Shown here one piece after another: positions 45,631 to 55,457 of a stretch of DNA of 64,000 nt. The translations under genes and the position numbers were made by a program. The notes below the pieces were generated by a model. That model did no database searches. It saw nothing but the letters and a program-made list of their open reading frames with translations, and was not told where the DNA came from. Source of the stretch: Arthrobacter sp. NicSoilC5. GTDB taxonomy: Bacteria; Actinomycetota; Actinomycetes; Actinomycetales; Micrococcaceae. The stretch spans positions 4,526,001-4,590,000 of the forward strand of contig NZ_AP024660.1 in NCBI RefSeq assembly GCF_019977395.1, given 5' to 3'. Within the stretch, counting starts at the first letter, position 1, and each line of letters begins with the position of its first letter.

Positions 45631-46614
45631 ATGGTTTACATCTGGAACGATCCGTCCGATGTCCCGGCGGACTTCGGCCCATCTGTTGTCACTTTCGGCA
45701 ACTTCGACGGCGTTCACCGAGGCCACCAGCAGGTGCTGTCCCAGCTGATCCGGTCGGCCCGCCTCTCCCATGCCAAGGCAGTGGCCGTCACGTTCGACCC
45801 CCACCCCGCGGTGATCCACCGGCCGGAGGCTGCACCGGAGCTCATCATGGGCCTCGATGACAAGCTGGAGGCGCTGGGCGAGCTGGGCCTGGACGCGATC
45901 CTGGTGGTCAAGTACTCCCTGGACCTCGCCAGCCTCACGGCCGAAGAGTTCGTGGAGCAGTACCTGGTGGACTGCCTGCACGCCAGCCACGTGGTCATCG
46001 GCCACGATGCCCGGTTCGGCCGCGGCAACTCCGGCGACCTGGACACCATGAAGGCGCTCGGCGAAAAATTCGGCTTCGATGTCCAGGTGATCAGCGAATT
46101 CGGGGCCGAAGGCTACCCGCTGCATGACGACGACGGCACGGACCGCCGCTGTTCCTCCACCTGGGTGCGCGAAGCGCTGCAGGCCGGAGATGTCACCACC
46201 GCTGCATCGGTCCTGGGGCGGCCGCACCGGATGCGCGGCGAGGTGGTCCACGGCGCCGCCCGCGGCAGGGCACTGGGGTTCCCCACGGCGAACCTTGCCT
46301 CCAACGCCACAGGGCTGATTCCCGCCGACGGCATTTACGCCGGGTGGCTGGTGGACCAGGCAGGCAAGCGCTGGCCCGCGGCCATCTCCGTGGGGTCCAA
46401 CCCCACGTTCGACGGCGTCAGCCGCCAGGTCGAGGCGCACGTCATCGACAGGCCCAAGGAAGCCGTAGAGGACTTCGATCTGTACGGCCAGACAGTGATC
46501 GTTGAATTCGTGGAGCGGCTTCGCGGCATGGTGGCCTACCGTGGCCCTGAGGCACTGGTGGAACAAATGCGGCTGGACGTGGCCCAGGCCCACCAGCTCC
46601 TGGGCGGCCGCTGA
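45631..46614 (+). CDS. ribF: Bifunctional riboflavin kinase/FAD synthetase
   Basis: About 327 residues. The N-terminal FAD synthetase domain has VVTFGNFDGVHRGHQQVL near residue 20 and VTFDPHP. The C-terminal riboflavin kinase domain has GRALGFPTANLAS and ISVGSNPTFDG. It makes FMN and FAD from riboflavin. The ATG at 45631 follows GTG at 45628; either could start. truB-ribF neighbourhood is common in Gram-positive bacteria. Confidence 0.93.
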   Translation: MVYIWNDPSDVPADFGPSVVTFGNFDGVHRGHQQVLSQLIRSARLSHAKAVAVTFDPHPAVIHRPEAAPELIMGLDDKLEALGELGLDAILVVKYSLDLASLTAEEFVEQYLVDCLHASHVVIGHDARFGRGNSGDLDTMKALGEKFGFDVQVISEFGAEGYPLHDDDGTDRRCSSTWVREALQAGDVTTAASVLGRPHRMRGEVVHGAARGRALGFPTANLASNATGLIPADGIYAGWLVDQAGKRWPAAISVGSNPTFDGVSRQVEAHVIDRPKEAVEDFDLYGQTVIVEFVERLRGMVAYRGPEALVEQMRLDVAQAHQLLGGR

Positions 46615-46650
46615 CAGTACGGCCCGGGTGACAACAACGAAAGGCAGGAC

Positions 46651-47505
46651 GTGTCCGTCGAGAAGAACACCCGCAAGCTGGATAAGGGGATTGTCCGCGA
46701 CTTCAGCTCACGGATGAGCTACGCCTCCTACCTGCAGCTCCCCACCCTGCTCAGTGCCCAGCAGCCGGTCAGCCAGCCCGAACACCACGACGAACTGCTG
46801 TTCATCATCCAGCACCAGACCACGGAGCTGTGGCTGAAACTGGTCCTGCATGAACTGCGCAGCGCCGCCGCCTGGCTCCGCGAAGACGACCTCGGTTCGG
46901 CGCTCAAGGGCATCGCCCGGGTCAAGCACATCCAGAAGACCCTCACCGAACAGTGGTCCGTGCTGGCCACCCTGACACCCACCGAGTATTCGCAGTTCCG
47001 GGGCTTCCTGGGCAACTCGTCAGGGTTCCAGTCCGCACAATACCGGGCCGTCGAATTCGTCCTGGGAAACAAGAACCGCAAGATGCTGCCGGTCTTCGAA
47101 TCCGATCCTGAGGCCCACGCAATGCTCGAGGAACTGCTTGCTGCTCCCAGCATCTACGACGAGTTCCTGGCCTACCTCTCCCGGCAGGGCTTCGACGTCC
47201 CACCCGCAGTCCTGGACAGGGACGTGACCCGCGCCCACGAGTTCACCCCGGAGCTGGTACCGCTCTTCAAGCACATCTACGAGAATGCCGCAGACAACTG
47301 GGCGGCCTACGAGGCCTGCGAGGAACTGGTGGACCTGGAGGACAACTTCCAGCTCTGGCGCTTCCGGCACCTGCGCACCGTCCAGCGGACCATCGGCATG
47401 AAGACCGGCACCGGCGGATCCAGCGGTGTGACTTTCCTGCAGAAGGCCCTGGAACTGACATTCTTCCCGGAATTATTCGCCGTCAGGACGGAGATCGGAC
47501 AATGA
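46651..47505 (+). CDS. kynA: Tryptophan 2,3-dioxygenase
   Basis: A 284-residue haem dioxygenase. Typical TDO segments are YASYLQLPTLLSAQQ, DELLFIIQHQTTELWLKL near residue 47, and the haem-ligand histidine region LWRFRHLRTVQRTIGMK near residue 240, then TGGSSGVTFL. It opens the tryptophan indole ring to N-formylkynurenine. The GTG start follows AAAGGCAGGA. It overlaps kynU by 4 bp. Confidence 0.93.
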   Translation: MSVEKNTRKLDKGIVRDFSSRMSYASYLQLPTLLSAQQPVSQPEHHDELLFIIQHQTTELWLKLVLHELRSAAAWLREDDLGSALKGIARVKHIQKTLTEQWSVLATLTPTEYSQFRGFLGNSSGFQSAQYRAVEFVLGNKNRKMLPVFESDPEAHAMLEELLAAPSIYDEFLAYLSRQGFDVPPAVLDRDVTRAHEFTPELVPLFKHIYENAADNWAAYEACEELVDLEDNFQLWRFRHLRTVQRTIGMKTGTGGSSGVTFLQKALELTFFPELFAVRTEIGQ

Positions 47506-48761
47506 GCATCCACCAGGAAAACATCGCCGGCGTGACAGCGGAAACGCTCCGGCAGCGCGCCGGGGAGCTGGACCGCCGGGATGTCCTGGCGCGTTACCGG
47601 GACCACTTCATCGGCACCGACACGCCCCTGTCCTACCTGGACGGCAACTCGCTGGGCCGGCCGCTGAAGCGGACGGCGGACGACGTCGCCGCCTTCATCC
47701 GCGACGACTGGGGCGGCCGGCTGATCCGCGGCTGGGACGAACAGTGGCTCGCCATGCCGCAGGCCATCGGCGACCAGCTGGGCCGTGCCGTCCTGGGTGC
47801 GGCGCCGGGGCAGACCATCATCGCCGATTCCACCACCGTTGTGCTGTACAAACTGATCCGGGCAGCCCTCGCCGCCGTGGCGGACCCGGACCGGAACGAG
47901 CTGGTGCTGGACACCGAGAACTTTCCCACCGACCGCTACCTGGTGGAAGGCATCGCCCTCGAGGAAGGCCTGACCCTCCGCTGGATCGAACCGGACCCCG
48001 CCGCCGGGGTGACCCTTGAGCAGGTGCGCCAGGCCACCGGGCCCCGCACCGCCGTCGTCCTCCTCAGCCAGATCGCCTACCGTTCAGGCCACCTCGCTGA
48101 CCTGCCGGGCATCACCGCCGCAGTGCACGACGCCGGCGCCCTGGTGGTGTGGGACCTGTGCCATTCGGCGGGGTCGGTGGAGATCGACCTGGACGGCGCG
48201 GACGTGGACTTCGCCGCGGGCTGCACCTACAAGTACCTCAACGGAGGCCCCGGCTCCCCGGCGTTCGCCTACGTCAACGCACGGCACCTGCCCTCGCTGA
48301 ACCAGCCGATCTGGGGCTGGATGGGCCGCAAAGACGCTTTCGAAATGGCGGCCGGCTACCAGCCGGCATCCGGCATCCGCGGATTCCTCAGCGGCACTCC
48401 CGCGATCTTCGGCATGATCGCCATGCAGGGGACCCTGGACCTCATCGAAGAGGCCGGCATGGCCGCCATTCGGTCGAAGTCCGAAGACCTTACCGCCTTC
48501 GCCGTTGAGGTCTTCGACGCGTGGCTGGAACCCCTGGGAGCCGAACTGGCCACGCCACGGAATCCGGGGGAGCGGGGCGGGCACATCACCGTGGACCACG
48601 CTGGGTTCACCAAGGCCACCGTCGAGGCCCTGTGGGACGGCGATGTCATCCCCGACTTCCGCTCGCCGCACGGCATCCGGGTGGGCCTGTCACCCCTGAG
48701 CACCAGCTTTGCCGAAGTGCTTCACGGCATGGCCGCCATCCGGGACAGGCTGCAGGGCTGA
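47502..48761 (+). CDS. kynU: Kynureninase
   Basis: A 419-residue PLP enzyme. Visible motifs are YLDGNSLGRPL near residue 44, DTENFPTDRYL, VVWDLCHSAGSVEIDL with the cofactor-binding Asp, and the Schiff-base lysine in AAGCTYKYLNGGPGSPAF. It cleaves kynurenine to anthranilate and alanine. The kynurenine formamidase (kynB) between TDO and this step is not in the window. Its start overlaps kynA. Confidence 0.93.
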   Translation: MSIHQENIAGVTAETLRQRAGELDRRDVLARYRDHFIGTDTPLSYLDGNSLGRPLKRTADDVAAFIRDDWGGRLIRGWDEQWLAMPQAIGDQLGRAVLGAAPGQTIIADSTTVVLYKLIRAALAAVADPDRNELVLDTENFPTDRYLVEGIALEEGLTLRWIEPDPAAGVTLEQVRQATGPRTAVVLLSQIAYRSGHLADLPGITAAVHDAGALVVWDLCHSAGSVEIDLDGADVDFAAGCTYKYLNGGPGSPAFAYVNARHLPSLNQPIWGWMGRKDAFEMAAGYQPASGIRGFLSGTPAIFGMIAMQGTLDLIEEAGMAAIRSKSEDLTAFAVEVFDAWLEPLGAELATPRNPGERGGHITVDHAGFTKATVEALWDGDVIPDFRSPHGIRVGLSPLSTSFAEVLHGMAAIRDRLQG

Positions 48762-48960
48762 GCGCAGCGCGCTCCTGCCGCGCGTGTTTCGACAAGGTTA
48801 GGCCCGGGCCGGTAAACTGGACGATGGATCCGGCTGCAGTCCGTGGCGGCTGGTTCCTGTTGGTGGCGGACCCTTCCGGATTACCGGGGCGGACGAACAC
48901 GGCAGACCCGGCAGTGAGTTACTGACCTGGGCCCTCACGGCACATTCCCAAGGAGTTATT
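48762..48960 (+). promoter_or_regulatory. rpsO promoter and leader
   Basis: A 199-bp spacer with -10-like TAAACT at 48813-48818 and a -35-like TTCGAC near 48788. The leader of roughly 135 bases has several GC arms (for example around GGATCC and GGCGGCTGG). S15 represses its own mRNA in several bacteria, so a control structure here is plausible but not shown. Confidence 0.45.
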
Positions 48961-49230
48961 GTGGCACTTGACGCCGCTGTAAAGCAGTCCATCATCAAGG
49001 AATACGCAACCGCCGAAGGCGACACCGGTTCACCGGAGGTCCAGGTTGCCGTCCTGACCCAGCGGATCAAGGATCTGACTGAGCACATGAAGGAGCACAA
49101 GCACGACTACCACACCCAGCGCGGTCTGCTGGCCATGGTTGGTCGCCGCAAGCGCATGCTGAGCTACCTCAAGAAGACTGACATCGCCCGCTACCGTTCG
49201 CTCATCGAGCGCCTCGGCCTGCGCCGCTAG
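48961..49230 (+). CDS. rpsO: 30S ribosomal protein S15
   Basis: An 89-residue S15 of standard length, with [40 protein letters not shown] and [16 protein letters not shown]. It binds 16S rRNA near the central domain. GTG start with AAGGAG 7 bases upstream. A hairpin follows and then pnp, the classic rpsO-pnp order. Confidence 0.97.
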   Translation: MALDAAVKQSIIKEYATAEGDTGSPEVQVAVLTQRIKDLTEHMKEHKHDYHTQRGLLAMVGRRKRMLSYLKKTDIARYRSLIERLGLRR

Positions 49231-49241
49231 TCTGGCTTTGG

Positions 49242-49276
49242 GGCGGCCCTTTCCATCCGGAACGGGCCGCCTTCTT
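49242..49276 (+). terminator. Terminator-like hairpin between rpsO and pnp
   Basis: GGCGGCCC (49242-49249) pairs with GGGCCGCC (49264-49271), followed by TTCTTC. It probably terminates or processes the rpsO transcript before pnp. Confidence 0.7.
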
Positions 49277-49472
49277 CAAATGAAAAACTAAACAGGAGGA
49301 TCAACCGCATCACGCATTCGCGGTCCTCGGTAGTGATCCCCGGGAACGGCTTCGTTGACTGAAGCCGGCGGCCCGTGGGTCTCGATCGATGACCGGGTGC
49401 AGGGCCAGTAGACAGATGCTGGCCAGGTTGATGCGGCTGGACTTCCGTAAAAAAGAAACGGAGGTGACTCTC

Positions 49473-51731
49473 TTGGAGGGTCCCGAAATCCAGTTCTCGG
49501 AAGCAGTCATTGACAATGGCCGTTTCGGCAAGCGCGTAATCCGCTTCGAAACCGGCCGGCTTGCCAAGCAGGCAGCCGGCGCGGCCATGGTGTACATCGA
49601 CGATGACACCGCGCTGCTGTCCGCAACCACCGCCGGCAAGCACCCGCGTGAAGGCTTCGACTTCTTCCCGCTGACCGTCGACGTCGAAGAGCGCATGTAC
49701 GCTGCCGGCCGTATCCCGGGCTCATTCTTCCGCCGCGAAGGCCGCCCGTCCACCGAAGCCATCCTGGCCTGCCGCCTGATGGACCGCCCGCTGCGCCCCG
49801 CCTTCATCAAGGGCCTGCGCAACGAGGTCCAGATCGTGGTCACCGTCCTGGCCATCAACCCGGACGAGCTCTACGACGTGGTGGCCATCAACGCCTCCTC
49901 CATGTCCACGCAGCTGTCCGGCCTGCCGTTCTCCGGCCCCATCGGCGGCGTCCGCGTTGCCCTGGTGAACGACGAAAACGGCTCCCAGTGGGTTGCTTTC
50001 CCCAAGCACTCCCAGCTCGAGAACTCCGTGTTCAACATGGTGGTTGCCGGCCGCGTTGCCGGTGACGACGTTGCCATCATGATGGTCGAGGCCGAAGCCA
50101 CGGACAACTCCTGGAACCTCATCAAGGAACAGGGCGCCACCGCCCCCACCGAAGAGGTTGTGGCCGAGGGCCTGGAGGCTGCCAAGCCGTTCATCAAGGC
50201 CCTGTGCGACGCCCAGGCTGACCTGGCCGCCCGCGCTGCCAAGCCCACGGTCGAGTTCCCGGTCTTCCTGGACTACGAGGACGACGCCTACGCTGCCGTC
50301 GAGTCCGCTGCCGCCGACAAGCTCGCCGCCGTCTTCCAGATCGCCGACAAGCAGGAACGCGACAACGCTTCCGACGCACTCAAGGACGAGGTCCTCGCCG
50401 GCCTCGCCGGCCAGTTCGAAGGCCGCGAGAAGGAACTGTCCGCAGCGTTCCGCTCGGTCACCAAGCACGTTGTGCGCCAGCGCATCCTCAAGGACCAGGT
50501 CCGCATCGACGGCCGTGGCCTGACGGACATCCGCCAGCTCACCGCCGAGGTCGAGGTCCTGCCCCGCGTCCACGGTTCCGCCATCTTCGAACGCGGCGAG
50601 ACCCAGATCATGGGTGTCACCACGCTGAACATGCTCAAGATGGAACAGCAGATCGACTCGCTGTCGCCGGTCACGCGCAAGCGCTACATGCACAACTACA
50701 ACTTCCCGCCGTACTCCACCGGTGAAACCGGCCGCGTGGGCTCGCCCAAGCGCCGCGAAATCGGCCACGGCGCCCTGGCCGAACGTGCACTCGTGCCCGT
50801 CCTGCCGTCCCGCGAGGAATTCCCCTACGCCATCCGCCAGGTGTCCGAAGCCCTCGGCTCCAACGGTTCGACGTCGATGGGTTCCGTCTGCGCCTCCACC
50901 CTGTCCCTGCTGAACGCCGGTGTGCCCCTTAAGGCCGCCGTCGCCGGCATCGCCATGGGCCTGGTCTCCGACCAGGTGGACGGCCAGACACGCTACGCAG
51001 CCCTGACCGACATCCTCGGTGCCGAAGACGCCTTCGGTGACATGGACTTCAAGGTTGCCGGTACCTCCGAGTTCGTTACGGCCATCCAGCTGGACACCAA
51101 GCTCGACGGCATCCCGGCCTCGGTCCTGGCCGCAGCCCTGAAGCAGGCCCGCGAAGCCCGCCTGCACATCCTCGAGGTCATCAACTCGGCCATCGACACC
51201 CCGGACGAGCTCTCCGAGTTCGCACCGCGCGTCATCGCCGTGAAGATCCCCGTGGACAAGATCGGCGAGGTCATCGGCCCCAAGGGCAAGATGATCAACC
51301 AGATCCAGGAAGACACCGGCGCCGACATCTCCATCGAGGACGACGGCACCGTCTACATTGGCGCCACCAACGGTCCGTCTGCCGACGCAGCACGTTCCGC
51401 CATCAACGCCATCGCGAACCCGCAGGTCCCGGAAATCGGCGAGCGCTACCTGGGTACGGTCGTCAAGACCACCACCTTCGGTGCCTTCGTATCGCTGACC
51501 CCGGGCAAGGACGGCCTCCTGCACATCTCCGAGCTCCGCAAGCTGGCCAACGGCAAGCGCGTGGACAACGTGGAAGACGTGGTCTCCGTCGGTCAGAAGA
51601 TCCAGGTGGAAATCACCAAGATTGACGACCGCGGAAAGCTCTCGCTCGCCCCGGTGGTCGCTGAGGAAGAGGCTCCGGCCGACTCCGAGCGCGCCCACGC
51701 CACGGAGCCTGCCGAAGGCGCTGACGTCTAA
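49473..51731 (+). CDS. pnp: Polyribonucleotide nucleotidyltransferase (PNPase)
   Basis: About 752 residues. Two RNase PH-like domains flank a helical linker. The catalytic second PH domain has [20 protein letters not shown] and the [15 protein letters not shown] segment. KH ([20 protein letters not shown]) and S1 ([17 protein letters not shown]) RNA-binding domains end the protein. It degrades RNA 3' to 5' by phosphorolysis. The TTG at 49473 gives the family N-terminus [11 protein letters not shown] and has GGAGG 8 bases upstream; the GTG at 49464 overlaps that site and is less likely. Confidence 0.95.
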   Translation: MEGPEIQFSEAVIDNGRFGKRVIRFETGRLAKQAAGAAMVYIDDDTALLSATTAGKHPREGFDFFPLTVDVEERMYAAGRIPGSFFRREGRPSTEAILACRLMDRPLRPAFIKGLRNEVQIVVTVLAINPDELYDVVAINASSMSTQLSGLPFSGPIGGVRVALVNDENGSQWVAFPKHSQLENSVFNMVVAGRVAGDDVAIMMVEAEATDNSWNLIKEQGATAPTEEVVAEGLEAAKPFIKALCDAQADLAARAAKPTVEFPVFLDYEDDAYAAVESAAADKLAAVFQIADKQERDNASDALKDEVLAGLAGQFEGREKELSAAFRSVTKHVVRQRILKDQVRIDGRGLTDIRQLTAEVEVLPRVHGSAIFERGETQIMGVTTLNMLKMEQQIDSLSPVTRKRYMHNYNFPPYSTGETGRVGSPKRREIGHGALAERALVPVLPSREEFPYAIRQVSEALGSNGSTSMGSVCASTLSLLNAGVPLKAAVAGIAMGLVSDQVDGQTRYAALTDILGAEDAFGDMDFKVAGTSEFVTAIQLDTKLDGIPASVLAAALKQAREARLHILEVINSAIDTPDELSEFAPRVIAVKIPVDKIGEVIGPKGKMINQIQEDTGADISIEDDGTVYIGATNGPSADAARSAINAIANPQVPEIGERYLGTVVKTTTFGAFVSLTPGKDGLLHISELRKLANGKRVDNVEDVVSVGQKIQVEITKIDDRGKLSLAPVVAEEEAPADSERAHATEPAEGADV

Positions 51732-51760
51732 CAGCCCGGGCTTCCCGGCACAAGCATGAA

Positions 51761-51797
51761 GCGGCGGGACCGGTGGATGATCCACCGGTCCCGCCGC
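51761..51797 (+). terminator. Rho-independent-type hairpin after pnp
   Basis: A perfect 17-bp stem (51761-51777 with 51781-51797) with loop TGA, followed by TGTTA. It separates pnp from the M16 protease gene. Confidence 0.8.
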
Positions 51798-51843
51798 TGT
51801 TACGATGGCAGCCAGATCCGGCTGCCCGTCCTGAAAGGCATCA

Positions 51844-53187
51844 ATGACTGTTGTACCCCTGCCGCTTGAGCAGAACCACGCCGGCGACACCCTGGTCCAC
51901 GGCTCCGACGGCGGGTCCGAGGTCCGGCGTTCAGTGCTGCCGGGGGGAGTGCGGGTACTGACGGAAGCGATGCCGGGCCAACGGTCAGCCACCATCGGCT
52001 TCTGGGTGGGCGTAGGCTCCCGCGACGAGGCTCCCGGCCAGCACGGATCCACCCACTTCCTTGAACACCTGCTGTTCAAGGGCACCAGGCGCCGCACGGC
52101 CCTGGAGATCGCCTCCGCCTTTGATGAGGTGGGCGGTGAATCGAACGCGGCCACCGCCAAGGAAAGCACCTGCTACTTTGCCCGGGTCCTTGACTCGGAC
52201 CTGCCGATGGCCATCGACGTCATAGCGGACATGATCACCGGCGCCGTGCTGGACCCTGACGAGATGGAGCAGGAACGGGACGTCATCCTCGAGGAAATCG
52301 CCATGGACAGCGATGACCCCACCGATGTTGCCCACGAGCACTTCGTGGCCAAGGTCCTGGGAAGCCACCCGCTTGGCCGTCCCATCGGCGGCACCCCCGC
52401 GGCCATCAAGGCCGTTGCCAGGGACTCGGTGTGGGAGCACTACCGCAGGTACTACAAACCGGAGGAACTGGTCATCACCGCCGCGGGCGGCCTGGACCAC
52501 GACGTCGTCTGCGGCCTTGTGGTGGACGCCCTCCAGGCCGCGGGCTGGTCACTGGAACCGGACGCGGCACCGGTGCAGCGCCGGTCCACCGAACGTGCCC
52601 TGATCACCGGAACCGCCGGCCTGCACGTGGTCAAGCGCGCGGTGGAGCAGGCGAACATCATCATGGGATGCCCCACCATCGTTGCCACCGACGAGCGCCG
52701 CTACGTCATGAGCGTCCTGAATGCGGTGCTGGGCGGCGGCATGTCCTCCAGGCTGTTCCAGGAAGTCCGCGAGAAGCGCGGCCTGGTGTACTCCACCTAC
52801 TCCTTTGCCTCGTCCTACGCCGACGCCGGCTATTTCGGCATGTACGCGGGCTGCACACCATCCAAGGTCCGGCAGGTGCTGGACCTGCTGGCGACCGAGC
52901 TGGACAAGCTCGCCGAACACGGAATCTCCGAGGACGAGCTCCGCAAGGCCGTGGGACAGCTTGGCGGCGGAATCGTCCTGGCCCTGGAGGACACGGGCTC
53001 GCGGATGTCCCGGCTGGGCAGGGCCGAACTGGTGTCCGGTGAATACCAGGACATTGATGAGACGCTGCGCCTTATCAAGGCCGTCACCGTTGAACAGGTC
53101 CAGGAACTGGCTGCCGAACTCGCCGCGGCGCCGCGGACCGTCACGGTGGTTGGCCCGTTCGAGGAGAACGAGACCTTCGGGCTGTAG
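51844..53187 (+). CDS. M16-family zinc metalloprotease (insulinase/processing-peptidase type)
   Basis: A 447-residue protease. The inverted zinc motif HFLEH lies in STHFLEHLLFKGT near residue 75, with the third ligand glutamate further on in the EMEQERDVILEEIAMDSDD region. The second half has the inactive M16 domain. It lies directly after pnp, as in many Gram-positive genomes; the physiological substrate is unknown. Start ATG at 51844. Confidence 0.92.
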   Translation: MTVVPLPLEQNHAGDTLVHGSDGGSEVRRSVLPGGVRVLTEAMPGQRSATIGFWVGVGSRDEAPGQHGSTHFLEHLLFKGTRRRTALEIASAFDEVGGESNAATAKESTCYFARVLDSDLPMAIDVIADMITGAVLDPDEMEQERDVILEEIAMDSDDPTDVAHEHFVAKVLGSHPLGRPIGGTPAAIKAVARDSVWEHYRRYYKPEELVITAAGGLDHDVVCGLVVDALQAAGWSLEPDAAPVQRRSTERALITGTAGLHVVKRAVEQANIIMGCPTIVATDERRYVMSVLNAVLGGGMSSRLFQEVREKRGLVYSTYSFASSYADAGYFGMYAGCTPSKVRQVLDLLATELDKLAEHGISEDELRKAVGQLGGGIVLALEDTGSRMSRLGRAELVSGEYQDIDETLRLIKAVTVEQVQELAAELAAAPRTVTVVGPFEENETFGL

Positions 53188-53284
53188 CCAACCGGCTGCA
53201 TACGGCACAGAGGCTGGCGGCGCCACGCAGAAGAGTCCATCCTGAGGTGCAGGGGGTTCATGTCTGCAGGCGGGGCGATGGGCG

Positions 53285-53791
53285 GTGCACGAAATGGAGC
53301 AAGGGCATCCTGCCCTGTCCGGCCTTCTGGGCCACTGGCGGGGCCAAACCCACGTCGCTGCAGGCCCATGGGGGCCCGAACGCAGTGTCGACGCCGAGGT
53401 GACCTACAGCCGGGTGGCCGCGGGACTGGGCGTCGTGCAGAGCTACCGCCACGTCGAACCGGACGGCAGCCATTTTGAAGGCCACGGCATCTTCACTGTC
53501 GATCCGGTCCACAACGACGTGCTCTGGTATTACGTGGACAGTACTGGCGTGCCGCCCGGTACTGCCGCGCGCTGTACCTGGCGCCACGGCGTCCTCCGCG
53601 TTGATCGTCCCAGCGACGCCGGATGGACCCGCCACTCCCTCCTGCTCCGTGACGGTGTCCTGACCCACGTCACCGAGTTGCGCTCAGTTGCCAGGGACGA
53701 CGACGGCGGTGCAGCAGGTGCGGAAGCCGCTGCGGATGGACGAAGCCCGGCCTACAGGCCGTTTATGCGCTCGGTCTTCCGCCGGGCCTGA
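53285..53791 (+). CDS. DUF1579-like lipocalin-type protein
   Basis: A 168-residue beta-barrel protein. ALSGLLGHWRGQTH near the start, SYRHVEPDGSHFEGHGIF and VLWYYVDSTG match DUF1579-type proteins of the calycin-like class. Ligand unknown; a haem-binding role like nitrobindin is possible but the sequence does not show its motif. GTG at 53285 or ATG at 53294 may start it. Confidence 0.65.
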   Translation: MHEMEQGHPALSGLLGHWRGQTHVAAGPWGPERSVDAEVTYSRVAAGLGVVQSYRHVEPDGSHFEGHGIFTVDPVHNDVLWYYVDSTGVPPGTAARCTWRHGVLRVDRPSDAGWTRHSLLLRDGVLTHVTELRSVARDDDGGAAGAEAAADGRSPAYRPFMRSVFRRA

Positions 53792-53834
53792 GGTGCTTCG
53801 ACTGGCTTGAACTGCTCGCCGGGGCCTTCGCTGC

Positions 53835-53876
53835 GGCTCAAGGCTCAAGGCTCAAGGCTCAAGGCTCAGGGCTCAG
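53835..53876. repeat. Heptamer tandem repeat (GGCTCAA x4, GGCTCAG x2)
   Basis: Six consecutive 7-bp units. The stop codon of the minus-strand gene that ends at 53866 lies inside the repeat, so copy-number change could shift the end of that protein. Confidence 0.9.
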
Positions 53877-54147
53877 CCTCAACGATGCGCGTCCGGGGTG
53901 CTCCAGCGAGGGCAGGGGCGTTGGCAAGGGACCGCCAGACGTTTTCGCGGAGGTTCGACAGCAGCCGCTCTGCCTGGTCCCGGTCAGCGAAGTCCAGCTC
54001 CACCACGACGTAGTGGGGGTCTCCGATCGGCCGGCCGATCCTGTGCGCCAGCACGCCCGAGGCGGCACGGCCCACCGGGTCACGGTCGAAGGCCGACTTC
54101 CAGGTGGGGAAGTCGGTGATGGAGTGTTCGATCTGCAGCGTGTACAT
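53866..54147 (-). CDS. Small ferredoxin-like (ABM/EthD-type) protein
   Basis: A 93-residue alpha/beta protein. [20 protein letters not shown], the central [11 protein letters not shown], and [19 protein letters not shown] are typical of dimeric ferredoxin-fold monooxygenase-like or cyclase-like domains. Reaction unknown. The ATG at 54147 follows AAAAGGGG; the 14 upstream residues in frame lack a ribosome site. Its 3' end lies in a heptamer repeat. Confidence 0.65.
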   Translation of the reverse strand: MYTLQIEHSITDFPTWKSAFDRDPVGRAASGVLAHRIGRPIGDPHYVVVELDFADRDQAERLLSNLRENVWRSLANAPALAGAPRTRIVEAEP

Positions 54148-54286
54148 GGGAAACCCCTTTTCCTTTAGCCAGGATGAGATGCATGACACTGCCTAAAGTA
54201 GGCGGGCCGGAATCCTCCGGGTATCCCAGAATTCTGGATGGCACATCCACGCAAACGATGCGGGAGGACCGGCGCATACTGGGGGC

Positions 54287-55431
54287 ATGAAGAGGGCCTG
54301 GGCGATGGACCGAAGCCTGGACCACATCCGGGTTCTCGCCGGGTCGGGACTGGACCACCAGGCCCTAAGGAAGGCCGTGCTGGGGGAGTTGGGCAGGACG
54401 CTGCCCTTCGATGCCTTCGTGTGGCCGCTCTGCGACCCCCGCACCACGGTGGGAATGGCGCCCCGGGCCAGGATTCCCTGCCCCCGGGAGTTACCCGCAC
54501 TCATCCGGCTCAAGTACCTCTCGGAGCCGGCGCGCTGGACGGGGCTCATGGACTCGTCGTCCCCGGCGCTAAGCCTTCAGCATGCAACCCGGGGGGAGCC
54601 CGCGCTAAGCCTGGCATGGAGGGGAGTAATGAAGGGCTGCGGCGTCCGGGACGTGCTGTCAGTCGTCTTTGCCGACAAATACGGATGCTGGGCGTGGCTT
54701 GATCTCTGGCGGACCGGAACCGCAACGGACTTCACCCTGGATGAAGCCAAATACATGGGCAAGGTGGCAGCCGAATTAACCGCGGGCTGCGGCGGTCTGT
54801 TGCCGGGCAGTTCCAGGCAGGCCCCGTGTTCCAGGCAGGCCGCGCACTCGAGGCCGGCCAGGTGTTCCAGTCAGGCACAGGGCAGCGGGACCTGCCCGAA
54901 CAGGCCGTCCTGACGTTGGACGAAGATCTGTCGGTGGCCGGCCAGACCGCCTCGGTTGCCGGATGGCTGCGGCTGCTGCAGCCCGGGCCGTTCCCTCACC
55001 ATCAGGTGCCCGCCGAGGTCCTGAACGTTGCGGCCCAACTGCTCGCCAGGGAAGCGGGAGTCGACGCGCACGACGCGGAATGCCGGGTCCATATCGGCGA
55101 AGGCCGCTGGGCCATGCTGCGGGCCACCCGTATGGACTCGGGGCAGACCGGTGCTGTGAATTCCGGGCAGGACGCAGCCGCGGCGCCCCTGGCCGTAACC
55201 ATCCAGGGCTGCCCACCTTCGGACCGGCTGGACATGTTCGCCAGGTCTTTTGGCCTGACGCCCCGGCAGCGGGAGCTGCTGCTGCTGTCCGCCGCCGGCG
55301 CGGACACGGGAACAATGGCTGAGGCCCAAGGGGTGACCTCCTACACGGTGCAGGACCAGTTCAAGCAGATCTTCCAGGCCTGCGGCGTCCACAGCCGCGC
55401 GTCCATGCTGGCCAAGGCGTTGGGGAGTTAG
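54287..55431 (+). pseudogene. LuxR-type transcriptional regulator, broken by a one-base frameshift
   Basis: Two reading frames join into one protein of about 380 residues. The first (from ATG 54287) encodes the sensor half to ...KVAAELTAG. The second frame continues with LRRSVAGQFQAG and ends with a LuxR-type helix-turn-helix (FGLTPRQRELLLLSAAGADT, then TVQDQFKQIFQACGVHSRAS) to the stop at 55431. A single missing base near 54785, in a GCGGG run, explains the switch. Without a shift the first frame ends at 54913. It may be a real mutation, a sequencing error, or a rare programmed frameshift. The gene is divergent from the small ferredoxin-like gene. Confidence 0.8.
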
Positions 55432-55457
55432 CAAGGCCAGTGCACGGCATGCCCTTC

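Noticed and set aside
49722..52169. Very long minus-strand frame opposite pnp
   Set aside because: Antisense shadow of PNPase and the M16 protease, without family motifs.
54826..55431. Independent short LuxR gene starting at GTG 54826
   Set aside because: The frame is open upstream and joins the sensor half after one base; a separate gene lacking its sensor domain is less likely than a frameshift.
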